DNA of 64,000 nt from the NCBI RefSeq assembly GCF_038396675.1, contig NC_088931.1, positions 6,826,001 to 6,890,000 on the forward strand, read 5' to 3'. The position numbers were made by a program, and so were the translations under genes. The first letter of the stretch is position 1. Each line of letters starts with the position of its first letter. A model generated the notes under the pieces. The model was not told the origin of the DNA and did no database searches. It was given only the letters and a program-made list of their open reading frames with translations. Below, in pieces: positions 49,700 to 59,560 of the stretch. The DNA is from Hydra vulgaris (Eukaryota; Cnidaria; Hydrozoa; Anthoathecata; Hydridae).

Positions 49700-52130
49700 A
49701 CAACTTCGTAATATAAAATTTCAATAAATAAAATAAGTAAAACAGATAGGGGCTCAAAGAAGATGAGGATGACAGTACGTTATCGCAATCTTTTCATAGA
49801 GCCCCTATAACAAGATTTCAAAAAAATATCGTAATATGTTAATGCGTAATAAAATTTCAATAAAATATCGTAATAAAACGCGTAATTCGCTAATAAAATT
49901 GATAAGCAACCAACAAAAGTAGAAATAAAACAAAAACAGATTTATGAGAAATTATTCAAAGTATGATTAACCAAAAACATTTCTTATATTTTAAAAATTT
50001 CTTTTTTTGTTAAAAACTTGAAGGAACTTAACGAATTTACCGTGCCTTTGAATCCTTTTTGAAAAGTATTCCATACTTTTGGACCTCGATATAGAATGCT
50101 GTACTCTGAATATTTGTTTATTATCCGAGGCAGTTTATATGTGTTGGACATATTCGCTCTAAGATTATAGCTATCATTTTTATTTATTTTAAACTTGTTA
50201 TTAAAGCTTATAGGAGAGATATTGTGATTATAACGATACATGAAAATTAAATGCTGGTAGATATTAATTTCAAACACATTCATCATTTTCATATCTTTCA
50301 TTAAGGGCTTAGCGTGTTCACGCCTATTTTTTGAGTAAATGATTCTGCAGGCATGTTTTTGTAGACTATAAATTTTTTTAATCTTTGCCGCTTGAGTACT
50401 TGCCCATGAAATGTTTGCATAGCTGATGAAGCTATGAATTAGCCCAAAGTAGATTAATTTAAGACTATTTTTATTGACGTAGGAGCGAACTCGATACATC
50501 AAACCTATTATTTTGGTGATTTTTGACTGGATATATATTATATGTGGAAGCCAGGATAATTTTTCATCAACAATGATTCCTAAGAATTTTATATTGGATT
50601 GCTTATTTACTAGTTTATCATTTAGAGATAGGTTAGGCAACTTGAGAGGAAGATTTTCTTCTTGTGTTTTTTTGTGAAATAGTATATACTTTGTTTTCTC
50701 AGCGTTAAGTGAGAGTTTGTTTGCCTTAAACCAGTTGTTTACTTTACACAGTTCAATATTCATGTCTGCATATAATTTCTTGATATCATTGTTGGTGAGA
50801 AATAAGTTTGTGTCATCTGCAAACATGACCGAGTTCATTTTTAAAGATGCATTACAAAAGTCATTTATATATATTAGAAAAAGAAGTGGACCAAGAATCG
50901 ATCCTTGCGGGACTCCACATATGACATTTAATACTCCAGATTGGACATTATTTACATATTGTTTTCTGTTTGTAAGATAGCTTTTAATCCAATAATAACT
51001 TTTATTTATTATTCCGTAGTGCCTTAATTTATCTAATAGAATGCAATGGTCCACTGTATCGAATGCTTTTGATAAATCAAGAAACACTCCTAAAGTAAAT
51101 TTATTATTTTCAAAACCATTAGTTATTTGATTTACTATTTCAATGATTGCATGCTCTGTAGAGAGATTTTTTTGAAAGCCAAACTGATTTGGGTAAAAAA
51201 AATTGTTTTTAATGAAGTAATCATAGGTTCTATTATAAACTACACGTTCGAAGAGTTTTGAAAATACAGAAAGTATTGATATAGGCCTGTAGTTTGTAAT
51301 GTCAGAATGATCATTACATTTGTATAATGGAATTACTTTTGCCAATTTAAGTACATCCGGAAATATCCCAGAATTTAATGAGAGCTTAAGTATATGAAAC
51401 AGGGGTCTATTAAGACTGTGTTTGTTTGCAATAACTATATCACTAGATATCTCATCAAATCCTGGAGCCTTTTTTTTTTTTAAGGAGGCAAAGGCTGCCT
51501 CTAATTCTTCATAGCCTAATTCATAATCAAGCATGGTAACGTTATTCGTGTTTTTAAGATAGGTTTTAAAGGATACAGATGTTGGTACAATTTTGTTTAC
51601 AAGATTTGGACCAATATTTGTAAAATATTTATTGAATTCTTCTGAAATTAGTTTTTGACAAAATATATCGTTATTTTCAATAACAATTCGTTTAGGAAGA
51701 GAAGGTGAATTTAGTTTTTCTCTTCCCATTAAGAGATTAATGATGGACCATGTTTTTTTGCTATCAAATTTGCATTTGTTAATTTGATTACTGTAATATT
51801 TTTTTTTTGCATTTTTAATGAGATCTTGGTAAAAAAATTTATAATTTTTGTAATTTTTTTCATTATCATTGTTTCTATTTTTCAAAAATTTATTGTAAAG
51901 TTTTTGCTTTTTTTTTGAGCACTTTAATAACGATTTATCCATCCACGGATTAGCAATTGCTTTTGACTTAATTGTTATTATCTCTTTTGGACAGGTTTCA
52001 TTAAAGTACTCCAAAAATGTACTTAAAAAGGCATTGTAAGCTTCATTAGTATCTTTACATTTATATACGTTGTTCCATGTTTCTTGTTTTAGTCTACTTG
52101 TTAATTTATTAGTGTTACTCAATTTTAAAT
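49700..52130 (-). mobile_element. CR1/L2-like LINE (family B) nested in the Tigger-like element
   Basis: It comprises the ORF at 49984-52122 and a 3' UTR containing the family stem-loop, here with arms AGGGGCTC (49747) and GAGCCCCT (about 49797). No endonuclease is present, so it is 5'-truncated. Its 5' junction abuts tandem AATAATATGGATAAATTA units (52128-52245). Confidence 0.8.
49984..52122 (-). CDS. LINE ORF2 fragment with intact reverse transcriptase
   Basis: An unbroken 712-codon frame. The linker (residues 1-190) precedes the RT domain, whose motifs run NYRPISILSVFSKLFERVVY, LGVFLDLSKAFDTVDH (motif A), ICGVPQGSILGPLLF and SVMFADDTNLFLT (motif C, FADD intact). A C-terminal thumb and tail include YANISWASTQAAK and YSILYRGPKVWNTF. 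The apurinic endonuclease domain is missing. The frame is complete while all other family B copies here are broken, so this is the youngest. It could supply RT activity if transcribed, but there is no evidence of a promoter. Confidence 0.88.
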   Translation of the reverse strand: MSNTNKLTSRLKQETWNNVYKCKDTNEAYNAFLSTFLEYFNETCPKEIITIKSKAIANPWMDKSLLKCSKKKQKLYNKFLKNRNNDNEKNYKNYKFFYQDLIKNAKKKYYSNQINKCKFDSKKTWSIINLLMGREKLNSPSLPKRIVIENNDIFCQKLISEEFNKYFTNIGPNLVNKIVPTSVSFKTYLKNTNNVTMLDYELGYEELEAAFASLKKKKAPGFDEISSDIVIANKHSLNRPLFHILKLSLNSGIFPDVLKLAKVIPLYKCNDHSDITNYRPISILSVFSKLFERVVYNRTYDYFIKNNFFYPNQFGFQKNLSTEHAIIEIVNQITNGFENNKFTLGVFLDLSKAFDTVDHCILLDKLRHYGIINKSYYWIKSYLTNRKQYVNNVQSGVLNVICGVPQGSILGPLLFLIYINDFCNASLKMNSVMFADDTNLFLTNNDIKKLYADMNIELCKVNNWFKANKLSLNAEKTKYILFHKKTQEENLPLKLPNLSLNDKLVNKQSNIKFLGIIVDEKLSWLPHIIYIQSKITKIIGLMYRVRSYVNKNSLKLIYFGLIHSFISYANISWASTQAAKIKKIYSLQKHACRIIYSKNRREHAKPLMKDMKMMNVFEINIYQHLIFMYRYNHNISPISFNNKFKINKNDSYNLRANMSNTYKLPRIINKYSEYSILYRGPKVWNTFQKGFKGTVNSLSSFKFLTKKEIFKI

Positions 52131-52245
52131 AATAATATGGATAAATTCTTATAATAATATGGATAATAATATGGATAAATTAATAATATGGATAAATTAA
52201 ATAATAATATGGATAAATTAAATAATAATATGGATAATATGGATA
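52128..52245. repeat. Minisatellite (AATAATATGGATAAATTA)n
   Basis: Six or so diverged 14-20-bp units containing ATATGGATA. The word resembles the subterminal GGTAATATGGAT of the surrounding Tigger-like element, and the array sits at the 5' junction of the LINE. Confidence 0.85.
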
Positions 52246-52960
52246 TATTCAATAAGTATCCATGGAGTAAGTTATCTATACATAATTCTAAAACTTGAAA
52301 ATTACCAACAGTTTCTACACATAATTGGCTTCTTTTTTTGCGTTAACAATGTTTATATTTGATTTACATAAAGAGTTAATATATAAAACACGTTGTTTTG
52401 AAAAAAATATAAAAAACATTATGTTTTAAAACTTTTGTCTGCAGACTTCAGTAATATTACTTATGGAAGTTTAATGATGTATATTCATTAGTTGGACCAT
52501 GATGTAACAATATGTAAAATTTAATTTATAAGTTCTCTAACCCATATTGATAAATAAACAAAAATCTAAAATGGGGTAAAATGGATATACAAGTAAAATA
52601 ATAGTGGGGTAAAATGGATATATATAAAATCCTACTTACGTTATAGTATTTTATTACAAAAACACAAACTACACGACATTTAAATATACATTTATGCCCA
52701 CTTTTGCTTTTTAATATAGTATTATACATTTTTCAGTGACATATAATAGTTTTATATAATGCTTCTGAACTATTTACATTAAGATCATAGTTCAAATTTG
52801 TTTTCCCTGAATGGCTTGGGTAAAATTTAAACTCCCATCTAAATGTTTTATATTTTATTTTTGTATTCCTCTTTACTTTATAATTAAATTATAGACTTTA
52901 TATAACTAAAGTTTGTTTTAAAACATTTTAGATAAAATAATAAAACTGAAATAAATTATT
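52246..52960. other. Tigger-like element, left interior
   Basis: Non-coding, with two GGGGTAAAATGGATAT subterminal words at about 52573 and 52606. No gene is seen. Confidence 0.5.
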
Positions 52961-54489
52961 AAGTCTCGTGAATACCAACGCAAGACTATTGGTACATATG
53001 ATCACAGCAAACTAATGACTGCCATACAGCTTGTTAAGGAAAGAGAGTCAGTATACAGTGTATCAAAGTCTTCTGGAATTCCTTATGGGACATTATACAG
53101 ACGATCCAATGATCAAATCCAAAGGAATGACAAAAGAATCGGAAGCCGTCGTGGGTTCGTTTTGAATAATACTAAGGAAAATCTTCTAGTAGAAGCCTTA
53201 GCTTGTACTTAGCTGATAAGGGTTTTCCACAAGATAGAGAAGATATCAAACTGATGGTTAAATCCTATATAACATTTATTGGCAAAAAAACTCTATTCAA
53301 AGATGACAAGCCAGGGAAAGACTGGTGCATGTCTTTTGAAAAAAGGTGGAATGTAGTCCTTGGAAAAAGAAAACCTAAACTTTTGACAAAAGCAAGAGCT
53401 AATGATCTTTCTCTAAAAACATTGATAGATTTTTTTGAGTTATATGAGAAGATATTAAACAATAATAATTTATTTGATAGACCACATTGCATATTTAATT
53501 TAGATGAAACAGGTTTACGTACAGATCCTACAGCAGCAAAAATCTTTGTTCGTAAAACATAAAAACAGCTTATTACATTGCTCCATCATGTGGTATACTT
53601 GTATACCACATGATGGAGCAATGTAATAAGCTGTACTGTATTGTATAAATCAATGTATACTTTACTGTTTTGTAGGTCAGCATATGGACAGTGTCTACCT
53701 CCCTTTGTCGTCTACAAAGCCATCTACCTTTATGATGCATGGTGTCAAAATGGACCAGAAAATGCAATGTATGGTGTAACAAAATCCGGTTAAATCGAGG
53801 ACTATATTTTTGAAAGTTCGATTGACAGGTTTATTATACATGTAAAGGATTATGAAAAGCCTGTGTTGCTGCTATGTGATGAACACAACAGCCATATAAC
53901 ATATTCTACTGTTAAAAAGGTTCTGGACAATCATATAATTTTACTTTGCTTACCTCCGAACACAAGTCATGCATTACAACTTCTTGATGTTGGTTTTTTT
54001 GCTCCATTGAAATCCCATTGGAAGAAAATCCTTAAAGATTGGTTAAGAGAAAGCAGACATAAAAATGTTGACAAGTCTGTATTTCCAACTTTACTAAAAG
54101 CTCTTATCAGTAAGATAGATAACAAACTCCTGAAATGTGGTTTTAATGGTAGTGGTCTTTACTCTGTTGACAAATCAAAACCTATGAAAAAGATAGTGAA
54201 TATGCAACCAAAGCATGAGGAAGTAGATAAGTTTAACAAAAAAGAAAATGTTGTAAAAAACCTGCAGAGAGCAATCGATTCTGTACTTACACCTAGCCCA
54301 AGTCAACCTACACTGACAGCACTTGCAAATTCAAAAAAACGCAGAGCACGTGTCCAGGCCAAAAAGGGAGAAATTTTAACAGCACAAGATGTTGTCGCAA
54401 GGTTACAAGAAGAAGAAAAGAATAAAGCTGAAAAGAAGACTGTATCAGTAAGTAAAAGAAAACTGCTTGACATAACCAATACAGTTTGA
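52961..54489 (+). pseudogene. pogo/Tigger-like transposase, broken by frameshift, stop and snapback insertion
   Basis: The reading starts around 52961 (SREYQRKTIGTYDHSKL) with a pipsqueak-type helix-turn-helix (AIQLVKERESVYSVSKSSGI). A one-base loss near 53205 shifts to 53203-53562 (DKGFPQDREDIKLMV, CIFNLDETGLRTDP with the first catalytic Asp). A 70-bp perfect palindrome at 53565-53634 then interrupts it. Sequence resumes near 53650 (AYGQCLPPFV), meets a stop near 53790, and continues 53863-54489 with LLLCDEHNSH (second Asp) and PPNTSHALQLLDVGFF (third Asp), ending in a basic tail. The family is DDD transposases of the Tigger/Jerky branch. Confidence 0.82.
53565..53634. repeat. Perfect 70-bp snapback palindrome inside transposase
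   Basis: The arm 53565-53598 (ACAGCTTATTACATTGCTCC...) is exactly inverted at 53601-53634 with a 2-bp spacer. The left arm is original coding sequence and the right arm is an inverted duplicate. Confidence 0.95.
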
Positions 54490-54780
54490 CTTTTTAAATA
54501 CGTGAAAAGCAACAAGTGTGATATCAAATCAAATATAATGAGTATCCGCATTACCCCACCAGTGGGGTAATTTGGATATATGAAAGGTGTTGTTAAAAGA
54601 GGATTAGTAAGTTAGTTATTTAAAATATATTTATGTTTTACTCATTGTGATTTTATTGTATACACCCTGAATGTAAAGAAAAATAACAAAAGTTTTTATG
54701 ATGGTTTTTAACTAAAAAAAAAAATTATGTTAGAAAAAAATATATCTAAAATTCTATCCGTATTACCCCTCCCCACCCTA

Positions 54781-55040
54781 CTTTGGAAGATGTCATTTTG
54801 TTTTTTTATATACAATATAAAATTTTTTTTTCGATTGACAATTCTTAAAAAAACTAATTATATAAAAAAATTTCGAAAGTCTACGCAAGTCTACTAAGCA
54901 AGTCTATGCGTAACAAGTGAAATCTAAGCAAGTCGAAGGCCGCGTCCTTTTTTAACTAGATCTTCTATTCATATAGTATTTTCATTTGATACTTTTTTTG
55001 ATGATCTTATTGTTGTGAAACTATTTTTGAAGATGCTTTA
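54781..55040. other. Polinton DNA right of the nested transposon
   Basis: A short non-coding segment including the former upstream region of the major capsid gene and the 3' side of the basic-protein gene. No gene is seen. Confidence 0.4.
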
Positions 55041-55304
55041 TCAATTATTTGTTTTCCTTTTTTCAACTGCAGCATTTCTAGCAGCTTCTTTCGCTGGTTT
55101 TGAAAGTTCTTTTCCTGCTGATTTAGCAGCAGTTATTGCAGTTTTTCCTAAATCAGTAGCAGCCATCTTCTTCAACACAGCTGATGATACTCTTGTTACA
55201 TTTGACGCTTTTATTCGTTTAAATAAATCTCTTATACTTTTGAATATACCACTTCCTCCAGTAGCATGTTTCTTTCTATATCTCTTACTATGAATAATTA
55301 GCAT
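55041..55304 (-). CDS. Polinton small Lys/Ala-rich protein
   Basis: A complete 87-residue frame starting ATG at 55304: MLIIHSKRYRKKHATGGSG, a helical middle (FKSIRDLFKRIKASN), then an Ala/Lys repeat-like tail (AITAAKSAGKELSKPAKEAA). Strong positive charge suggests binding to DNA or to capsid interior, as for core proteins of adenovirus-like particles. That role is inference. Its start codon lies just after the stop of the upstream gene (55308), so the two are tightly packed. Confidence 0.6.
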   Translation of the reverse strand: MLIIHSKRYRKKHATGGSGIFKSIRDLFKRIKASNVTRVSSAVLKKMAATDLGKTAITAAKSAGKELSKPAKEAARNAAVEKRKTNN

Positions 55305-55307
55305 TTT

Positions 55308-56054
55308 TTATGTACAATATGTTTTTTTATATGCACTAATATATAAAATGTTTTGTATTGCTTTATACTGTGAAATATCTACTATACCTTGTCTTAATAA
55401 TTCATCTCAAATTGCAACAGCTTCATTTCTTGCTCAAGTGTTACCTGCTATCCATGCAGCTATACGTAATTCAAGCATTTCAATTAACCCATCAGGGTCG
55501 CTAAGAAGAATTATAGTTTGTATTTTTGTTCCTACTCCTGTTCCTCTTGATTCACGCTTCCTATTTTCTTTATCATCTCTCCAAACGGAAGCTATTATTT
55601 CTCTGTATTTTACACTACGAGATGCCTATGGTTTGTATGGGTTTGCATCAGAAAGAATTGTATCTGTTTGTTTTAATATATGTCTATATATTTTTAAGAC
55701 CATCTTCCTTATTTAAGTTCTTTTCAGGATTAAACTTTATTTTCTCAATTCCCAAAGACTAGGAGTACCATAATATGTTTCATCATCAATAATTATATTA
55801 TCATCAATAATATTTATTGGCTTTTTTCCAATATAAAATATATTATATTTATTATATATATGAGAAGGCAATAGTTCTTTAGAATCAGTTATCATTATCT
55901 CTCTATTTGATTCAGGATAAGAATTTAAAAAAGTGAGTGCAAATTTATTAGCTTGATCTTGCAATTTATTTATGTTTTCCTTTATTCCATCTTGACTATC
56001 AATTAATGGCTTGTACAATTTTTTTAAGTCTAACTGTAAATTAGTTTCACCCAT
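55308..56054 (-). pseudogene. Polinton conserved protein with GTPSLWEL motif, frameshifted
   Basis: The frame from 56054 gives MGETNLQLDLKKLYKPLIDS and ends YYGTPSLWELRK at 55737. Homologous reading continues in other frames with SVWRDDKENRKRESRGTG (about 55590), then TIILLSDPDGLIEMLELRIA, a stop after WIAGNT, and DELLRQGIVDISQYKAIQN to the stop at 55308. A predicted-helical protein with a conserved 'GTP-x-LWEL' signature recurs in animal Polintons (from memory of such elements), and its role is unknown to me. At least two frameshifts and two stops inactivate it. Confidence 0.6.
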
Positions 56055-56163
56055 CTTTTCATATAAACTATTATTCGGTATTCTTTAAAAAAAAACATAA
56101 CAATTTATGTTGTATTTTATGTTTTATTTTTTATGTTTTAATAAATTATTTAGATAAAGTATT

Positions 56164-56703
56164 TTATGCTTTTACATCTACATTTTTACTAAATCTGCTA
56201 TTGAGTATATTAATTGCATCATCTCTTCCTTGTTTAACTAATGATTCTTTAGTTTTTACATCAATTAATTCTTTTGAATTTGTTCTATTTTGCTCAAGCA
56301 TGGCTTTAAATTTTTCAATTTAACTAAGTAAGTTAGTTTTGAATCAGCAAGTACTTTAATCTTTTCATTCTTCACATGCGATAGCTACAGGTGCTGCAAG
56401 TATTGTTGCTATAAAGCCAATTCCAATAGTTCCAAGCGCCATAGTGCTTGCTAGTAATGAATTATCAATTGCTGAAATTATTTTTACAGCTCTATGATAC
56501 TTTTTACTTAGCTTACTTACTTTTGGAATCTCACTAATTGAATTTAGGCGATATATATGTGCACTAATAATCTTATTTTCTTCATCAGGTGCACTTGGAA
56601 GATTTGGATACATTTTATTGAAAGTTTTATTATCATTCGCACTTTGTGCATTTGGTATATCAGAGTAAATATTATTACACAGCTTTTTGCAATATAACTC
56701 CAT
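56164..56703 (-). pseudogene. Polinton small membrane protein, frameshifted
   Basis: The frame from 56703 encodes a soluble N-terminus, KVSKLSKKYHRAVKIISAID, and a hydrophobic Gly/Ala-rich segment MALGTIGIGFIATILAAPVA (one or two membrane passes), then a stop at 56365. C-terminal coding resumes in other frames (KFKAMLEQNRTNSKELIDVK) to 56164. The part between membrane segment and tail is shortened. Its position among capsid genes suggests a virion membrane-active or scaffold role, but this is inference. Confidence 0.55.
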
Positions 56704-56760
56704 TTTAATAAGTAAAAATAATTTAAAAAATATATTTTTTAAAAAATATTTACAATAAAT

Positions 56761-57132
56761 TCACAAAAAATCTCCTTTTTTAATCCATACATCAGAATCA
56801 GAATTATTAACAACATTTATTATAATATCATCAACAGTCTCTGATATTACAGAGTTTTGTAAACTTAACATTTTAAATTTAAGTTCTTCTTTTAATGAAA
56901 CTAACGCAACACCTTCATTAACTACTACACCAAACTTAAAAAGAATATATTGATGTGAAAGAGATTTTATTTTAATGTTGTGTTGTGCAAATATTTCCTA
57001 TTTTTTCTCAGTTATTATTACTGGAGGGTGCTCCAAATTTTTGTGTACCTTAGAATGAAGAAGTATTTTTAGAGGTTCATCTGGTATATATTTGTTTATA
57101 AATTTATGTATTGGCGGATTATTTCTTGGCAT
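56761..57132 (-). pseudogene. Polinton small conserved ORF, one stop
   Basis: From ATG at 57132 the frame reads MPRNNPPIHKFINKYIPDEP, meets a TAG after about 44 codons, and continues HQYILFKFGVVVNEGVALVS to NNSDSDVWIKKGDFL and a TGA at 56761. The C-terminal half has the alternating pattern of a small beta barrel, reminiscent of dUTPase-like folds. The dUTPase active-site motifs are not seen, so I give no function. Confidence 0.5.
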
Positions 57133-57165
57133 TTTTATTATACATATAAAAAAAATTTCGAGAAA

Positions 57166-57759
57166 TCACAGAATCATATTCAAAAATGGAATATTAGCAA
57201 TGGTGAATTTGGTCCTAATAATAAGCCTGATCCTGTTGATGTATATCCATTACCATTATGTAAGTACAATCCATCACCTACAGAACTTCCTTTACTCCAT
57301 GGTCTCAATATAAACCATTTCCTGCAGCTGTCATTTTATCTTCTTTTTCATTCTTTTTTAAGTACACAACACCCCTTCCAGAAATTTTATCAACCATAGC
57401 TGATCCAGCTGCTGAACCTACTCCTGTTAATAAGGCTGTTGCAAGTGCTGGAGCAACACTTAATAATAAAATTTTCCAGCTGTACCAAGGAAAGGTAATA
57501 GTGCACCAATAAATCCTCCCTCTATTTGAGAATTGTGAGCTAGTTGTGCTTTACCTAGAGTAATTATTAAGTCTTTACCTTTTTCATATGCTCTTCTAAT
57601 TCTATTCACTTGATAATCTGTTACAGCTAATACATGCTCACCATTTAGATCTGAATGTGATAACTTAATACGAGCTCCATAACCATCTTTATTTGCTTTT
57701 TTAAGTTTTTCTAATTGTCCTTGCGAAACATTTATTTTAATATTAGTATATTTACTCAT
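57166..57759 (-). pseudogene. Polinton conserved structural protein with repeated L-S-H-S-x-L motif, frameshifted
   Basis: The start MSKYTNIKINVSQGQLEKLK is at 57759. A half-repeat is visible: GARIKLSHSDLNGEHVLAVT, then LIITLGKAQLAHNSQIEGGF. A hydrophobic segment GALLPFLGTAGK precedes a frameshift near 57465. The second frame has GVGSAAGSAMVDKISGRGVV and GSGLLLGPNSP before the end around 57166. Such proteins are common Polinton components with unknown role, probably virion-associated. A TATATATA motif sits 3 nt upstream of the ATG. Confidence 0.6.
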
Positions 57760-57762
57760 TTT

Positions 57763-57770
57763 TATATATA
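57763..57770 (-). promoter_or_regulatory. TATATATA upstream of structural-protein ATG
   Basis: On the minus strand TATATATAAAAATGAG leads into the ATG at 57759. Confidence 0.45.
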
Positions 57771-57836
57771 ATATAAAATAATTAAAAAAAAATTATTTTA
57801 CGATTTCTTTTAACAATATTTATTATCTTACTTCTT

Positions 57837-58589
57837 TTATATGAAATGTAATAGTTCTTCTTCTTCTCGTAAAGTTACTTCTTCTTTTCGTAAAGTTACT
57901 TCTTCTCGTAAAGTTACTTCTTCTTCTTCTCGTAAATTCAAAAGATTTCCATTTTGATCAAACAATTTATTTTCCATTTTTGATATTGTTTTTAGTGTTA
58001 CTGGTAAATAAACTAAGTTATATGGCTCTAGAGCAATTTTATAACCAGAACCTACAGTTGGAAAAAATGTTCCTCTATTTATATACGATGATCCTATTAT
58101 ATCACATGCTACTCGTATACTATTAACATTTAATATATTTACTATATTAGTTGATATATTGTAGCCTGCTGAATATATTCCACTGTCAAAACCAAAAACA
58201 GTTCTAATTGAATTTGAAGTTGTAAAATCAACATTATAACCAGCTGCAATAGTTAAAGCTGATCTTAATGTATTATTATTTCCTTCAATTGTAATATTTG
58301 CAACTCCTGAACTTGCATCACCGTTTCCTGTCATAATCAATTGGATATATTTATTTAAATCATTGATTTCATAACATCCATCTGGAATGTTTATATCTTT
58401 CCAAGTTGATCCATTATTTGCGCTATATCTAAAATTGTTGTTTAAAGAATTATTATTAGGAAAACTGTATTATGTCTCTAAACTAACTAGAGCCATTTCA
58501 TATTCTCTGTCATCTCTAAGTGTAATAATAGGGGCAAACTTAGTTTTTAAGTTATTGGTATTTCCGCTCACTGATAAATAATATGCCAT
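57837..58589 (-). pseudogene. Polinton minor capsid (penton-like) protein, one in-frame stop
   Basis: From ATG at 58589 (MAYYLSVSGNTNNLKTKFAP) the frame is continuous to 57837 except for a TAA near 58470 after EMALVSLET. The body includes NIPDGCYEINDLNKYIQLIM, NIVNILNVNSIRVACDIIGS and GSGYKIALEPYNLVYLPVTL, the single jelly-roll pattern of the Polinton minor capsid protein that would occupy vertices. The C-terminus carries an unusual acidic repeat (EEEVTLREEVTLRKEEVTLR) from a DNA minisatellite at about 57843-57935. About 250 residues in total. Confidence 0.8.
57843..57935. repeat. Coding minisatellite at minor capsid C-terminus
   Basis: Repeats of GTAAAGTTACTTCTTCT and CTTCTTCT units encode (K/R)EEVTLR four times on the minus strand. 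Confidence 0.85.
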
Positions 58590-58632
58590 TTTTCTATTTT
58601 TTTATAAAGAAGATAATATTTTTTTTTAAAAA

Positions 58633-59385
58633 TTAAAAACAATTTAATCCACTTCTATATTTTCAATAATTTCTTTTAGAAGATAGGTCTATAATAACAA
58701 ATCCATGAGGCTTTCCAACAAAAACTTTTAAACTCATCTTTTGACATATTACTTGAAACATGATCATTATAAATGTGATTTAAATTTGTATATTGTGGAA
58801 ATAAACAAATAAAATTTGTATTTTCTCGTATAGTTTACCTAGGTAACATAAAATAATTTTGTGCAAGATAGAAACAATCTACATTACTATGTCTTCCTCT
58901 TATATAATATTTTTCACACTTATTTTGCTTTGTTAATTGTATATCATCAAATATCATCAAATTATTCTTATGAATATCGAGATCTTCAGGATCAGGTACA
59001 TCTTCTGCTGTTTCAAAAAACTTGCACTCCATATCCGTTTTCTCATTTAAATTTTTTGAAATATCTTTAATTATAAGCTCAGGGTTTGCGTTTAGTTTTT
59101 CTAGTTTTTGTCTTGTAACTTAAATAGATCAAGAATAATTTCTTTTAGTAATTTTTTTTCAAAAGATTGTTTTAATATTTTGTATTCTGGTTGAAAAAGA
59201 GATTTTCCAAAAACTTGTAAATTATTATAGTCTAACCAACTAGGTCTCAAAAGTAAATTCAATAATAAAGTAGTTTTTCCATAACACGACTTTCCAACGA
59301 TAATTCCTCTTATACTCTTAGGAAACAACTTATTATTATTTATCTTATTGTTATTCGCATTCCATGACAAATCTATAATATCCAT
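58633..59385 (-). pseudogene. Polinton A32-like genome packaging ATPase, frameshifted
   Basis: The start MDIIDLSWNANNNKINNNKL is at 59385. Walker A is IVGKSCYGKTTLLLNLLL (residues about 30-47). The first frame stops at 59101. The second (59032-58835) has NLMIFDDIQLTKQNKCE (Walker B, D-D) and RGRHSNVDCFYLAQNYF, the sensor and arginine-finger region. Further frames continue to NHIYNDHVSSNMSKDEF and end at about 58633. The FtsK/HerA-type ATPase would translocate DNA into the capsid. Its start is preceded at 4 nt by TATATA and lies back-to-back with the plus-strand genes. Confidence 0.82.
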
Positions 59386-59388
59386 TTT

Positions 59389-59394
59389 TATATA
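59389..59394 (-). promoter_or_regulatory. TATATA upstream of ATPase ATG
   Basis: On the minus strand ATATATAAAAATGGA leads into the ATG at 59385. Confidence 0.45.
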
Positions 59395-59399
59395 TTTGA

Positions 59400-59560
59400 T
59401 ATTTTTTTATAAAAAAATATGTTTTATTTTCTATGTATACAAATGTATTGCCTCAAATATAAAACCAAAACAGCTACAGTACACTTACACACATAATATT
59501 GTTACACACTTACACACATAATGTTGTTACACACTTACACACTTAGATAATGTTGTTAGT
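59400..59560. promoter_or_regulatory. Divergent intergenic region of the Polinton with 27-bp tandem repeats
   Basis: It separates the minus-strand ATPase from the plus-strand PLA2/integrase genes. TTACACACTTACACACATAA-type units of about 27 bp are repeated three times at about 59480-59556. A shared bidirectional promoter is likely from position only. Confidence 0.45.

Larger units (their letters stand above)
49642..54780 (+). mobile_element. pogo/Tigger-like DNA transposon nested in the Polinton
   Basis: Ends TAGGGTAGGGTGGGGTAATA (left, 49642) and the inverse of TAGGGTGGGGAGGGGTAATA (right, ending 54780) match with a few differences, with TA at both borders. GGGGTAA(T/A)ATGGATAT words recur just inside (52573, 52606, 54562). 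It contains a broken transposase on the plus strand (52961-54489) and a LINE inserted in its left part. Without the LINE it would be about 2.7 kb, typical for Tigger. Confidence 0.85.

Noticed and set aside
55348..55716. 122-residue plus-strand frame in the Polinton
   Set aside because: It is the antisense shadow of the broken minus-strand gene with the GTPSLWEL motif.
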